From: Pseudomonadota bacterium
GTDB taxonomy: Bacteria > Pseudomonadota > Gammaproteobacteria > Steroidobacterales > Steroidobacteraceae
Length of the DNA: 64,000 nt
Reading direction: 5' to 3'
NCBI GenBank assembly: GCA_023391815.1
Contig: JAEWAF010000070.1
Location: 1 to 64,000, forward strand
Shown here: in pieces, positions 39,032-48,077 of the stretch
Layout: every line of letters begins with the position of its first letter
Numbering within the stretch: the stretch's first letter is position 1
Notes under the pieces: generated by a model
What the model saw: the letters and a program-made list of their open reading frames with translations, nothing else
Database searches by the model: none
What the model was told of the DNA's origin: nothing
Translations under genes and position numbers: made by a program

Positions 39032-40516
39032 ATGGGTAAGCCAACAGGATTCATCGAGTATCTGCGCGAGTTGCCGGTCGATCGCACGCCGCAGGAGCGC
39101 GTCAAGGACTGGAAGGAATTCCATCACCACATGGAAGACAAGCGGCTGCGCAATCAAGCCGCTCGCTGCATGGACTGCGGCGTGCCGTTCTGTCACACGG
39201 GCAAATTGATCAGCGGCATGGCCTCGGGCTGTCCGGTGAACAACGTGATTCCGGAATGGAACGACCTGGTCTATCGCGGGCTGTGGCGCGAAGCGCTCGA
39301 CCGTCTGCACATGACCAACAACTTCCCCGAGTTCACCGGTCGCGTGTGCCCGGCGCCGTGCGAAGGCTCTTGCGTGCTCGGCATCAACAATCCGCCGGTC
39401 ACGATCAAGACCATCGAGAACGCGATCGTCGATCGCGGTTGGGAGGAAGGTTGGGTGCTTCCCGAGCCGCCGAAGACTCGCACCGGCAAGCGCGTCGCAG
39501 TCATCGGCTCCGGCCCCGCGGGCCTCGCTGCCGCGGCCCAGTTGAACAAGGCCGGTCACAGCGTGACTGTGCTCGAGCGCGCCGATCGCCCGGGTGGTTT
39601 GCTGATGTACGGCATTCCGAACATGAAGCTCGACAAGAAGGAAGTCGTCGAGCGCCGCTTGAAGTTGATGGAGCAGGAAGGCATCAAGTTCATCTGCAAC
39701 GCCAACGTCGGCGACAACGTCGAGCCGCAGCTGCTGCGTAAGGACTTCGACGCGATCGTCATCGCGACCGGCGCCACTCAGCCGCGCGATTTGCCGGTCG
39801 AGGGCCGCTCCTCCAAGGGCGTGCACTTCGCGATGGAATATCTCACCGGCAGCACGCAGGCGTTGTTGAACGGCGGCGCCGACCACGCTCCGATCCACGC
39901 TCGCGGCAAGGACGTGATCGTCATCGGCGGCGGCGACACCGGCACCGACTGCGTCGGCACGGCCATGCGCCAGGGCTGCAAATCCGTCACTCAGATTGAG
40001 ATCATGGCGCAACCGCCGATGGATCGCGCTGTCGACAATCCCTGGCCGGAGTGGCCCAAGGTCTACAAGATGGATTACGGCCAGGAAGAAGCCGCCGCCA
40101 AGTTCGGCGCCGATCCTCGCACGTACCTCACGACCGTGAAGCGCTTCGGCGTCGATGCCGACGGTGCCGTGAAGGAAGTCGTCACTGTGCAGATCGATTG
40201 GCAGAAGAACGACAAGGGCGGTTTCGTTCCGGTCGAAGTGCCGGGCACGGAAAAGGTTTATCCCGCTCAGCTGGTGCTGCTGGCGATGGGCTTTCTCGGC
40301 CCTGAGCAGATGCTGCTCAAGGATCTCGCGATCGAGACGGATGCTCGCACCAACGTGAAAGCCGATCACGGCAAGTTCACCACGAGCTTGAAAGGCGTGT
40401 TCGCCGCCGGCGACTGCCGCCGCGGTCAGAGCCTGATCGTATGGGCGATCAACGAAGGTCGCGGCGCCGCGCGTGAGTGCGATCGATATTTGATGGGGAC
40501 GACGGAGCTGCCGTAG
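39032..40516 (+). CDS. gltD: Glutamate synthase (NADPH), small subunit
   Basis: The beta subunit of GOGAT, which passes electrons from NADPH to the alpha subunit. The 494-residue protein has N-terminal iron-sulfur cysteines (RCMDCGVPFCH, CPVNN, CPAPCEGSCVLG), the FAD loop GSGPAGLAAAAQ and the NADPH loop GGGDTGTD. The C-terminal FAAGDCRRGQSLIVWAI completes the FAD site. It forms an operon with gltB and ends at a strong terminator. Confidence 0.98.
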   Translation: MGKPTGFIEYLRELPVDRTPQERVKDWKEFHHHMEDKRLRNQAARCMDCGVPFCHTGKLISGMASGCPVNNVIPEWNDLVYRGLWREALDRLHMTNNFPEFTGRVCPAPCEGSCVLGINNPPVTIKTIENAIVDRGWEEGWVLPEPPKTRTGKRVAVIGSGPAGLAAAAQLNKAGHSVTVLERADRPGGLLMYGIPNMKLDKKEVVERRLKLMEQEGIKFICNANVGDNVEPQLLRKDFDAIVIATGATQPRDLPVEGRSSKGVHFAMEYLTGSTQALLNGGADHAPIHARGKDVIVIGGGDTGTDCVGTAMRQGCKSVTQIEIMAQPPMDRAVDNPWPEWPKVYKMDYGQEEAAAKFGADPRTYLTTVKRFGVDADGAVKEVVTVQIDWQKNDKGGFVPVEVPGTEKVYPAQLVLLAMGFLGPEQMLLKDLAIETDARTNVKADHGKFTTSLKGVFAAGDCRRGQSLIVWAINEGRGAARECDRYLMGTTELP

Positions 40517-40526
40517 TCGCATCTTC

Positions 40527-40560
40527 AAGCCGCCTCTTCCGCGTTGAAGAGGCGGCTTTC
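40527..40560 (+). terminator. Rho-independent terminator of gltBD
   Basis: A perfect 13-bp stem (AAGCCGCCTCTTC with GAAGAGGCGGCTT) and a 6-base loop, ten bases after the gltD stop; the T-tract is short. Confidence 0.85.
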
Positions 40561-40637
40561 CGCGCCAGGTCAGGCCGATCCAGCGTTAATGCTCCATCAT
40601 CCTGGCTAGACCATCCGCCGCGTGGATGCGGCTCGTT

Positions 40638-41075
40638 TCACAGCGGAAACAACGATGCCACGTTGTCATTCCATAAGAAACTGTTCAGCACCCAGCCGCG
40701 GGGACTCTTATAAAAATAAAACATCCACGGCAGCGCATGCTTTTCCGTTTTCTCGATGCAACTGACTCGGGTCAGCGAGCGCCCGACTTTCTTCTCCTCC
40801 AGGCACTCCCAGCCAACGACCTTGCCGTAGCGCCCGCCCACCTTGGCACGTTGCGCCTTCGTGCTCGCCACGAGCGCCTCATACTCCGCTTCTGGCACGA
40901 TCGCATGAGGCTTCATCACCTTGAACGCGCCGTCCAGGTCCCCGACGCCGACCTTGGCCATGACCGCCTCGGTGAACTGCAGCCTCTGGAGGTCGGACTC
41001 GAGTGCATCGGCCCGCACGGCGCTGCCCGCCAGGAGCAACGATAGGCTGACGATTCCACCCACTGTGTATCTCAT
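40638..41075 (-). CDS. Exported hypothetical protein
   Basis: A 145-residue protein with a signal peptide (YTVGGIVSLSLLLAGSAVRAD) and a mature helical start (ESDLQRLQFTEAVMAKVGVGDLDGAFKVM). The C-terminal LPWMFYFYKSPRGWVLNSFLWND looks like one side of a small beta-sheet domain. AGGAGG precedes ATG 41075, so this start is firm despite a much longer open frame upstream. No known family assigned. Confidence 0.75.
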   Translation of the reverse strand: MRYTVGGIVSLSLLLAGSAVRADALESDLQRLQFTEAVMAKVGVGDLDGAFKVMKPHAIVPEAEYEALVASTKAQRAKVGGRYGKVVGWECLEEKKVGRSLTRVSCIEKTEKHALPWMFYFYKSPRGWVLNSFLWNDNVASLFPL

Positions 41076-41338
41076 TCGAGCCTCCTGTTGGCGTGCCCGA
41101 TTGGATGTTCCAAACATGCTGGACGCTCCCTTCCGACCGATGCCTTTGGACCACGATATCCGACCACGTGAGATCGGATCTACACGTGGTTCACAGAAGT
41201 CGTCCCGCATAGGCGGGGGCACATCGACCGGTCTTCGGCAAGAATCACGGAGCTGCCCTGAATTTTTGTAGCAAGCGAGCGGCTCGCCGCTGATCCAGTT
41301 CAGTGCCTGTATACTCCACAGTCGGAACGGAGGTGCAT

Positions 41339-41566
41339 ATGCCAACTTCCCTGAAACAGATCGAGGAGCAAATCCGCGCTCTCTCGGCTGAAGATCGCGC
41401 AAAGCTCGCCGAAGTGTTGCTCGAATCGCTTCATTCGCCGGTGTCCGTGATCGAGCAGGCGTGGAGTGAAGAAATCGAGCAACGCATCGCGGCATTCGAT
41501 CGCGGAGAGATCTCCGCCTATTCAGCCGAGGATGTGTTCGCCGATGCGCGCCGTATCACGCGATGA
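41339..41566 (+). CDS. Addiction-module antitoxin
   Basis: A 75-residue protein of the addiction-module component family (SLKQIEEQIRALSAEDRAKLAEVLLESL, then VEEAW-like EQAWSEEIEQRIAAFDRGE). Such antitoxins pair with ParE/RelE toxins. GGAGG lies just before ATG 41339. Its stop overlaps the toxin start by 4 bases (ATGA), the standard arrangement. Confidence 0.88.
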   Translation: MPTSLKQIEEQIRALSAEDRAKLAEVLLESLHSPVSVIEQAWSEEIEQRIAAFDRGEISAYSAEDVFADARRITR

Positions 41567-41899
41567 AACGCGCGAGATTCGCGGCACCAGCTCGGCGCGA
41601 GTTTCTCGCGGAGGTTGCGTACTACCATTCGCAGGAGTTGGGCCTCGGCGCGCGCTTTGCCGGAGCCGTAGAAGCGGCAGCAGCGAAAGCTGTCGCCTTT
41701 CCTTTCTCGGGCGCGCCGGCATCCAAGAATACACGTCGCGTTTTGTTCGTGGTTTCCCTTCTCCGTGGTTTACCGACCTGAGCCGGATGGCATCCTCATT
41801 GTCGCGGTGGCGCATCGCGCACGCCGACCAGAGTATTGGCATCTTCGGGTTCAAGAGGACCGGGCTGCATACCACGTCACCTCGCCAGCGCCTGGGTAA
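41563..41899 (+). pseudogene. ParE/RelE-type toxin, frameshifted
   Basis: The first 64 residues read as a ParE-like toxin (RFAAPARREFLAEVAYYHSQELGLGARFAGAVEAA) to RRVLFVV; then the frame drifts and stops at 41781. A +1 shift near 41752 restores the conserved rest of the family: FPFSVVYRPEPDGILIVAVAHRARRPEYW, ending at a stop at 41897-41899. One base gained (or two lost) explains this. The antitoxin is intact. A sequencing error cannot be excluded. Confidence 0.85.
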
Positions 41900-42195
41900 A
41901 CCGAGTAGAAATATCTCGATTCCAGCCGGAGATTTCCGAGGAAGCGCCGCCTCACCACCTTCGATGACGACCTCCATGTCCGCTTTGATGTCCGCTTCGA
42001 TGCTGGCAAGATGACTCGAGATATCAGCTGCTTACCTGCCCATGGCATTGCCTGGATGTCCGCTTTCATGTCCGCATGAAACTCCTCTGCCCGAATGCCC
42101 TCTCCAACGTTTTCATGCAGCCATGAGGAGATTTGGGTTTTTCATTCCTCCGCGCGCCTTGACCTCAAGTCGACTTGAAGTGGCACTCTGTTCTC
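41900..42195. other. 296-bp region without a gene, with 12-bp repeat units
   Basis: No convincing gene. Two blocks of tandem 12-mers starting ATGTCCGCTT lie at 41976-41997 and 42056-42077, each block holding two copies in phase at 12-base spacing. Their meaning is unknown. Confidence 0.55.
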
Positions 42196-42678
42196 ATGAA
42201 CGATGTGCTCGCATTATTTTTCACCGGCATCGGGGCGACGATGGTGATGGATGGGTGGGGCGTGCTCCGCAAACCATTGCTGGGGCTGCCGACACCCGAT
42301 TACTCCATGGTGGGGCGATGGATCGGCCACATGGCGAACGGCAAGTTTCGTCATGAGCGGATTGCGGCAGCTCCGCCGATCGCGGGAGAGCGAGTCATTG
42401 GTTGGGCTGCGCACTACATCATCGGCGTGATGTTCGCCGCCGGCCTGATTTGGATTGTGGGATTCGAATGGCTTAGCAGCCCGACGCTCGAGCCCGCGTT
42501 GGCATTTGGCATCGCTACGGTCGCCGCGCCGTTCCTCCTGATGCAGCCGGGCATGGGCGCGGGCGTCGCCGCCTCGCGCACGCCGAACCCGAACTCGGCG
42601 CGACTTCAAAGTTCAATCACGCACGCGCTCTTTGGTTTCGGCCTATGGGCAGCGGCATCGGTCATCCGCTTCTTCTAG
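42196..42678 (+). CDS. DUF2938-family membrane protein
   Basis: A 160-residue protein with about four membrane helices and the family features GIGATMVMDGWGV, then PIAGERVIGWAAHYIIGVMFA and FLLMQPGMGAGVAASRTPNP. Function unknown. ATG 42196 follows the family start. Confidence 0.85.
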   Translation: MNDVLALFFTGIGATMVMDGWGVLRKPLLGLPTPDYSMVGRWIGHMANGKFRHERIAAAPPIAGERVIGWAAHYIIGVMFAAGLIWIVGFEWLSSPTLEPALAFGIATVAAPFLLMQPGMGAGVAASRTPNPNSARLQSSITHALFGFGLWAAASVIRFF

Positions 42679-42739
42679 GAAGTAGGACGCGCAACCCGGA
42701 ATCGTTATGATCCGGCGCTTCAACACCCAGGAGCCGATC

Positions 42740-43255
42740 ATGCCCCGCTACGTCGCCTTCCTTCGAGGCGTGAGCCCCATGAATGCGAAGATGCCGGAGC
42801 TGAAGAAGGCATTCGAGAACGCGGGGTTCACAAACGTGAAGACCGTGCTCTCCAGCGGCAACGTGGTGTTCGATTCATCGTCGACATCGGCAACGACCCT
42901 GGCGAGCCGAGCGGAGAAAGCGATGCAGGAGCATCTGGATCGCACCTTCCTGACCATCGTGCGATCGACGAAAGCCCTGGCCGAGCTGGTCGACTCAGAT
43001 CCGTACAGCGCGTTTCGTCTGCCGGCAAAGTCCAAACACGTCGTGACGTTTCTTCGCAAGGCGCCCGCCGCGAAGGTGTCGTTACCGATCAAATCGGGGG
43101 ACGCGCGAATCCTCGCCGTGCGCGGTCAAGAAGTGCTCACGTCGTATGTGCCGCACCCGGGATCGCCGGAATTCATGCGCCTGATCGAGAAAACGTTCGG
43201 TACCGAAATCACCACGCGAACGTTAGATACGATCAAGAAGTGCGTGGCGGCGTAG
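42740..43255 (+). CDS. DUF1697-family protein
   Basis: A 171-residue protein with the DUF1697 start YVAFLRGVSPMNAKMPELKKAFENAGF and KTVLSSGNVVFDS. AGGAG lies seven bases before ATG 42740, which decides against the upstream start at 42707. Function unknown. Its last 33 bases overlap the convergent MerR-family gene. Confidence 0.9.
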   Translation: MPRYVAFLRGVSPMNAKMPELKKAFENAGFTNVKTVLSSGNVVFDSSSTSATTLASRAEKAMQEHLDRTFLTIVRSTKALAELVDSDPYSAFRLPAKSKHVVTFLRKAPAAKVSLPIKSGDARILAVRGQEVLTSYVPHPGSPEFMRLIEKTFGTEITTRTLDTIKKCVAA

Positions 43256-44044
43256 CTCGGGCGCGAGAGGAAACTGCGCCTCGATGCTGGCTGCGTAGGG
43301 CTGCGCATGAGTGAGATACCGCTCTCGCATCGGCCCGGAAATGTCATACCCAAGCCGCCGCGCGCGATCGATGGCCGCGCGGTAGGCCGGGCGGGAATCC
43401 TCGACTGTATCGTCGCAGACAATCGAAGCAACGGTGCACGCCGGTACGTTGACGACATCGAGCCCGTCGGGATGTGACGATTCGCGAGGGTCCAGAAATA
43501 TCAGAGCTTCACAATCGATCGCATTGGCCTGGCATCGGTGCCAGATTGCGCCCTGCCCGATCATGGCCGAGCGAGCCGGCAACTTCGCCCGCAGGTGATC
43601 CAGAAGATCGCCTACATCCTCGTACGAGCCACACCGCCGGCGTACGCTTACGGCAACAGCGGCATCCAAGCTGCGAATCGTAACTTCGTAGGGTTGCGGC
43701 CTGCCCTCGCGATCGATCTGCGAGATTCGCGCTTCCACTTCCGCCAGTCGTGCGCGTTCTACATCGAGCTTCGCTCTCAGACTGGCGCGACGGCGGACGA
43801 GAATCTCGCGCAGTTGCTCGGGCGGCACATCGGTACGCAACAGAGACCGCACTTCTTTCAACGAGAAGCCCAGACTGCGATAGACGAGCAACTGGTTGAG
43901 CCGGGTCAGTTGCGCGATCGAATAATATCGATAGCCGGTGCTCGGATCCGTGGCATGCGCGGGCAGCAGCCCGATCTCGTCATAATGACGGATCAACTTG
44001 ACCGAAACCCCCGCCAGGCGGGCGAAGTCGCCAATCCGGAGCAT
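43223..44044 (-). CDS. MerR-family regulator with effector-binding domain
   Basis: A 273-residue regulator: the MerR winged helix at the N terminus (MLRIGDFARLAGVSVKLIRHYDEIGLL), a coiled coil about residues 80-115 (RRRASLRAKLDVERARLAEVEARI), and a C-terminal GyrI-like effector domain as in BltR/BmrR-type multidrug sensors. AGAGAGG precedes ATG 44044. It starts 11 bp after the RidA-like gene, so the two are likely cotranscribed. Confidence 0.9.
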   Translation of the reverse strand: MLRIGDFARLAGVSVKLIRHYDEIGLLPAHATDPSTGYRYYSIAQLTRLNQLLVYRSLGFSLKEVRSLLRTDVPPEQLREILVRRRASLRAKLDVERARLAEVEARISQIDREGRPQPYEVTIRSLDAAVAVSVRRRCGSYEDVGDLLDHLRAKLPARSAMIGQGAIWHRCQANAIDCEALIFLDPRESSHPDGLDVVNVPACTVASIVCDDTVEDSRPAYRAAIDRARRLGYDISGPMRERYLTHAQPYAASIEAQFPLAPELRRHALLDRI

Positions 44045-44055
44045 CCAGGCCTCTC

Positions 44056-44583
44056 TCAAGCGGGCAGCACCGCCACCGCTTCGATCTCGATCAACCAGTC
44101 CGGGCTCACCAGCCGACTCACGAACACGAACGTGCTGACGGGCGGAGACTGTGTATTCACATACCGGTCCCGAACTTCCACGACCGCCCGCTGCTGGGCA
44201 GGTTCGATACTGGCCACGCAGTAATAATTCAATTTCACCACATCCGCAAACGATCCACCGGCCGCGCGAACAGCGGTGTCCAGATTGGAGAAGACCTGCT
44301 CGAGCTGCATGCGGAAGTCGCCGGGCCCGATCAAATCGCCCTTGGCGTTCCGAGGCACTTGCCCCGCGATATAAACAAGCTTGCCGCGCGTGACTTCCGC
44401 GACCTGCGAGAACCCGGTGCTCGGCGGCAACTGATCGGGATCGTAGAGACGGAAATTGCTATTGGGCTGCTTGCTCGCCGCATGCCCCTCCAGTGCCGGA
44501 GTGACGGCGCTGGCGGCGCCGACCAACGCTGCTGATTTGATCAGCCGGCGGCGAGTGGAAGACGGTGTCTCATGGTGGCTCAC
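44056..44583 (-). CDS. Exported RidA/YjgF-family protein
   Basis: A 175-residue YjgF/UK114-family protein with a twin-arginine signal (STRRRLIKSAALVGAASAV), so it is probably sent folded to the periplasm. Family core: KLVYIAGQVPRNAKGDLIG and EQVFSNLDTAVRAAGGSFADVVKLNYY. The segment that carries the catalytic Arg in RidA (P-A/P-R-S/T) reads SPPVSTFVFV, without the Arg, so it is unlikely to be an imine deaminase. Start is GTG 44583 with GGAGAA upstream. Confidence 0.86.
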   Translation of the reverse strand: MSHHETPSSTRRRLIKSAALVGAASAVTPALEGHAASKQPNSNFRLYDPDQLPPSTGFSQVAEVTRGKLVYIAGQVPRNAKGDLIGPGDFRMQLEQVFSNLDTAVRAAGGSFADVVKLNYYCVASIEPAQQRAVVEVRDRYVNTQSPPVSTFVFVSRLVSPDWLIEIEAVAVLPA

Positions 44584-44667
44584 GCGTGAGTTCTCCGGGC
44601 TGGATGAGAGGGCTGAATTGCTCAGCCACTCTCAAGTCTCCAGCCGTGGGAGAGTCAAGCGTCGGGC

Positions 44668-47600
44668 TTATCTCGCCCGCACCGGCAACGGCGGCGCCTG
44701 AACCGGCGTCGGCGGATTCTTCGCGAGCTCCGCCAGCGCGATCTCGATCGCACGATCGAGCTGCGGATCGCGACCCGCATTCACCTCACGCGGCCACTGC
44801 TCGACTTCAACGTCGGGTGCGACGCCTTCGTTTTCCACGCCGTAGCCCTGCTCCGTCCAGAACGCGATATTTGGCGCGGTGACCCCGCCGCCATCCATCA
44901 GCGGCGGGTAGCCGAGAATGCCGACCAGACCGCCCCACGTACGCTTGCCGACCACGGGCCCGAGCTCGAAATGTTTGAACATCCAGGGCAACAGGTCGCC
45001 ACCGGAGCCCGCATTCTCATCGGCCAGCAAAACCTTCGGCCCCTGGATGGCGCCGCGCGGACTGAATAGATCCGCGCCATAACGCTGCTTCCAATGGGCG
45101 ATCGGCGGGCGACGCAGAATGTCGATGTAATAGTCGGCGATCTGGCCGCCGCGGTTGAAGCGCTCGTCGAGAATGATGCCGGCGCGCTGCGACTGCGGAT
45201 AGAAATAACGTTTGAACATGGTGTGTCCGCCGTTGGCCGTATCGGGCACGTGCACGTAAGCGAGGCGGCCGCCGCTCTTTTCGGAGACATAGCGGATGTT
45301 TCCTTCGACCCAATCCATGTAGCGCAACGAGGTTTCATCGGCGATCGGCACGACGATGACGTCACGAGAGTTCTTGCCATCCGCGGTCGGGCCGACCGTG
45401 ACGCGCACTTGCCGGTCGACGCGATTCTCGAACAACGAATACACGCTGGTCGGCGCACGCAGCTCGACCCCATCGACCGCCAACAGATATTCGCCCGGCT
45501 TGACGTACACCCCCGGCGCGCGGAGCGGCGAGCGCAACTCCGGGTTCCAGTTCAACCCTCCCAGAATCTTGCCGAACCGATATCGATCATGGTCGATGGT
45601 GTAATCGGCGCCGAGCAGGCCCACCGCCACTTTCGCCGGCTTGAACGGATCGTCGCCCGGCGTTTGGAAGCTGTGGCCCACCGACAGCTCGCTCAGCATC
45701 ATCTCGATCACGCGCTCCAGATCGCTGCGTCGGGCGAGATCGGGCAGGAAGGCGCGGTACTTCTCGCGAATCGCCGGCCAGTTTGCGCCGTGGAAATTAT
45801 CGGCATAGAAGTAATCGCGATTGATGCGCCATGCCTCATCGAGAATCTGCGACCACTCGGCGCGCGGCTCGACGGCGACGCTGAGGGTGTTGAGCGCGAG
45901 CTTGCCCTTGCCCGGCGGCAATTCATCCGCCACGTCGGTCACGAACCAATCCTGGCCGACGTGATAACCGATGCGCTTGCCATCGCGCGACAGGAGGAAG
46001 CTGTCCACCCCTCTCGCCAGCGTTTTCACTTCGCGCTTGTCGAGGCTGAACCGCTTCAATTCGCCGGGCTTGCTGAGCGCTTCCTGCGCCGTCGCGCCCG
46101 AACCTTCGATGAAATAGATCTCGCCGCTCGCGCCGACGCGCAGGTCGTGACGGACACCGACGCCCACGGGCAAGGCGACGATGCGATCTTCGATACCGAC
46201 GGCATCGATGCGAACCGCCGGCGACTTGGCGTCACCCTTGTCTTTGCCGTCCTTCGCTTTCTTCTTTTCTTCAGGCGCGGCCGCGGCGCTCGAGAGCGCG
46301 TTGACATCGACTTCATCACTTTGCGGCGGCACTGCGCTGGGTCCATCCTGCCGCAACGTGATTGCATACAAACCGTAGCGGACCGGCGTATCGATATTGA
46401 TCTGCGAGAACCAGTCCTTCAGCGGTCCGGCATCGGTGGAGGCCAGCACATAAAGGAACTCGCCATTGGGGTCGAATACCGGCTCGAGCATTTCCGACAG
46501 GCCATCGGTCACTTGAATCGAGCGGCCCGTTTCGGCCGACCAGACATTCACGGTCTGAATCAAGCCTGCCGCTTGCACGGTGTAAGCCAGCCAGCGCGAA
46601 TCGGGAGACCAGCTGGCACGCATCAGATTGAGCGGCGAGTAGACCGGCTCGGACACGACCTTGATGTTCTTGCCGCTCGCCAGCTCGGTGACCCACAACG
46701 ACTGGCTGTTGTCGCGATAGGCGATGCGAGTGCCGTCGGGCGAGAACACCGGGCTGTCGTAGAAGCCGGCGCCCGCCAAGCGATAGCGTCGCGGTTTGCC
46801 TTTGCCCTCCTGATCGCCCACCAGCAACTCATATTCGCCGCTGCTGTCCGAGAACCACGCGATTTGTTTGCCGTCCGGCGACCAGGCCGGCCACTGATCG
46901 TTCGCACCGGTGGAGCGAGTGAGCTGCCGCGTATCGCCCTTCTCCGCCGGCACCGTGACGATTTCGCCGCGATAGTTGAACGCCATGCGCTTGAGGTCCG
47001 GCGCCGCGGCCGCTTCGCGAACCCATTTGGGATCGCTCGCGAGGCGCGGGCGGGTCTCGATCAAGTCGGAAATCGCCGAGATCCGAATCGGCTGCACCGA
47101 GTTGTCGCGAAGATCCAGTCGATGCAGATAGCCAGCGTGTTCGAATACGATCACGCCCGCGCCATCCGAGCTCGGATCGGTGATCGGAAAATCTTTCAGC
47201 TGAGTGAGCTGTGTGGCGCCGCCGGCATCCTGGCGGAACAGATTGAACTCACCGTTGCGATCGGAGTTGAAATACAACGCACCGCCGATCCACATCGGAT
47301 CGATGTCGTTGCCGCCGCCCGCCGGCTTGGGCACTTCCTTCACCGAGTAGTCGCTCATGTCCATGAGCCACAGCCGGCTCTGGGTGCCGCCGCGATAGTT
47401 CTTCCATTGCCGGAACACTTCGCGATTCGGCATGTATGCAAGCGTGCGGCCGTCCGCGGACAGCGCCGCCTTGGTGCCGTTCGGCACGGGCAAGCGCTCG
47501 GGGACGCCGCCGTTCACGGCGACTGAATACAGCTGGGTCGTTTGCGGCACGAACCGGCCGCGTTCGGAATAAAACAGGATGCGGCCGTTCGGCGTGAACC

Positions 47601-47943
47601 CGACCACCACATCGCGGCCCGGATGCCAGGTGAGTCGTCGCGCCTCGCCTCCTTGCGCCGGCATCACATAGACATCGGTGTTGTCACCATAGTTGGCGCT
47701 GAACGCCAGCCATTGGCCGTCCGGAGAAAAACGCAGCGCCGATTCTTTGCCAGGCGCTTGAGTCAACCGCCGCGCGCTGCCGCCCGTCAGCGTGGTCAAC
47801 CAGATGTCGTTGTCGTAGACGAACGCCAGGCTCTGGCCGTGCACCGCCGGGCTCGAAAGCATTCTGGTGTTGCCAACATCCGCCGCTTGGCCGAGCGGCA
47901 TCGTCGCAAGGCCGAGCAAGGCAAGCATCGCCGTATGTTTCAT
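44668..47943 (-). CDS. Tricorn protease homologue (S41 peptidase with beta-propeller and PDZ)
   Basis: A 1091-residue exported protease with a signal peptide (LLGLATMPLGQAA). The first two thirds are WD40/TolB-like propeller blades (repeated RFSPDGQWLAFSAN and WSPDGKQIAWFSD type motifs). A core helical domain follows (INRDYFYADNFHGANW), then a PDZ domain with LLAVDGVELRAP and the S41 catalytic domain. The nucleophile Ser is in ENAGSGGDLLPWMF. In archaea Tricorn cuts products of the proteasome; bacterial exported forms probably digest peptides in the periplasm. The TonB receptor immediately upstream on the same strand suggests peptide scavenging. Confidence 0.93.
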   Translation of the reverse strand: MKHTAMLALLGLATMPLGQAADVGNTRMLSSPAVHGQSLAFVYDNDIWLTTLTGGSARRLTQAPGKESALRFSPDGQWLAFSANYGDNTDVYVMPAQGGEARRLTWHPGRDVVVGFTPNGRILFYSERGRFVPQTTQLYSVAVNGGVPERLPVPNGTKAALSADGRTLAYMPNREVFRQWKNYRGGTQSRLWLMDMSDYSVKEVPKPAGGGNDIDPMWIGGALYFNSDRNGEFNLFRQDAGGATQLTQLKDFPITDPSSDGAGVIVFEHAGYLHRLDLRDNSVQPIRISAISDLIETRPRLASDPKWVREAAAAPDLKRMAFNYRGEIVTVPAEKGDTRQLTRSTGANDQWPAWSPDGKQIAWFSDSSGEYELLVGDQEGKGKPRRYRLAGAGFYDSPVFSPDGTRIAYRDNSQSLWVTELASGKNIKVVSEPVYSPLNLMRASWSPDSRWLAYTVQAAGLIQTVNVWSAETGRSIQVTDGLSEMLEPVFDPNGEFLYVLASTDAGPLKDWFSQINIDTPVRYGLYAITLRQDGPSAVPPQSDEVDVNALSSAAAAPEEKKKAKDGKDKGDAKSPAVRIDAVGIEDRIVALPVGVGVRHDLRVGASGEIYFIEGSGATAQEALSKPGELKRFSLDKREVKTLARGVDSFLLSRDGKRIGYHVGQDWFVTDVADELPPGKGKLALNTLSVAVEPRAEWSQILDEAWRINRDYFYADNFHGANWPAIREKYRAFLPDLARRSDLERVIEMMLSELSVGHSFQTPGDDPFKPAKVAVGLLGADYTIDHDRYRFGKILGGLNWNPELRSPLRAPGVYVKPGEYLLAVDGVELRAPTSVYSLFENRVDRQVRVTVGPTADGKNSRDVIVVPIADETSLRYMDWVEGNIRYVSEKSGGRLAYVHVPDTANGGHTMFKRYFYPQSQRAGIILDERFNRGGQIADYYIDILRRPPIAHWKQRYGADLFSPRGAIQGPKVLLADENAGSGGDLLPWMFKHFELGPVVGKRTWGGLVGILGYPPLMDGGGVTAPNIAFWTEQGYGVENEGVAPDVEVEQWPREVNAGRDPQLDRAIEIALAELAKNPPTPVQAPPLPVRAR

Positions 47944-48038
47944 AGTTATGCGAAGTCCTTCCTGAGGGGCTGGACTTGCATCATAACGGCGCTGTTGCGG
48001 AGCGGAACGCTTTTCGCACCCCCTAAGACTTCAAGCAA

Positions 48039-48062
48039 CCGCCGCGACCCGAGCCGCGGCGG
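48039..48062 (-). terminator. Hairpin after the second TonB receptor gene
   Basis: A perfect 8-bp GC stem (CCGCCGCG with CGCGGCGG) with an 8-base loop, between the receptor stop and the tricorn gene. No U-run follows on the minus strand, so read-through is likely. Confidence 0.45.
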
Positions 48063-48077
48063 CGCTCGAACATACGA

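Noticed and set aside
41303..41338. Longer start for the antitoxin
   Set aside because: GGAGG lies directly before the ATG at 41339 and the added residues are outside the family.
45094..47526. 810-codon open frame on the plus strand opposite the tricorn-type gene
   Set aside because: Fully antisense to a well-conserved protease; no domain or ribosome site.
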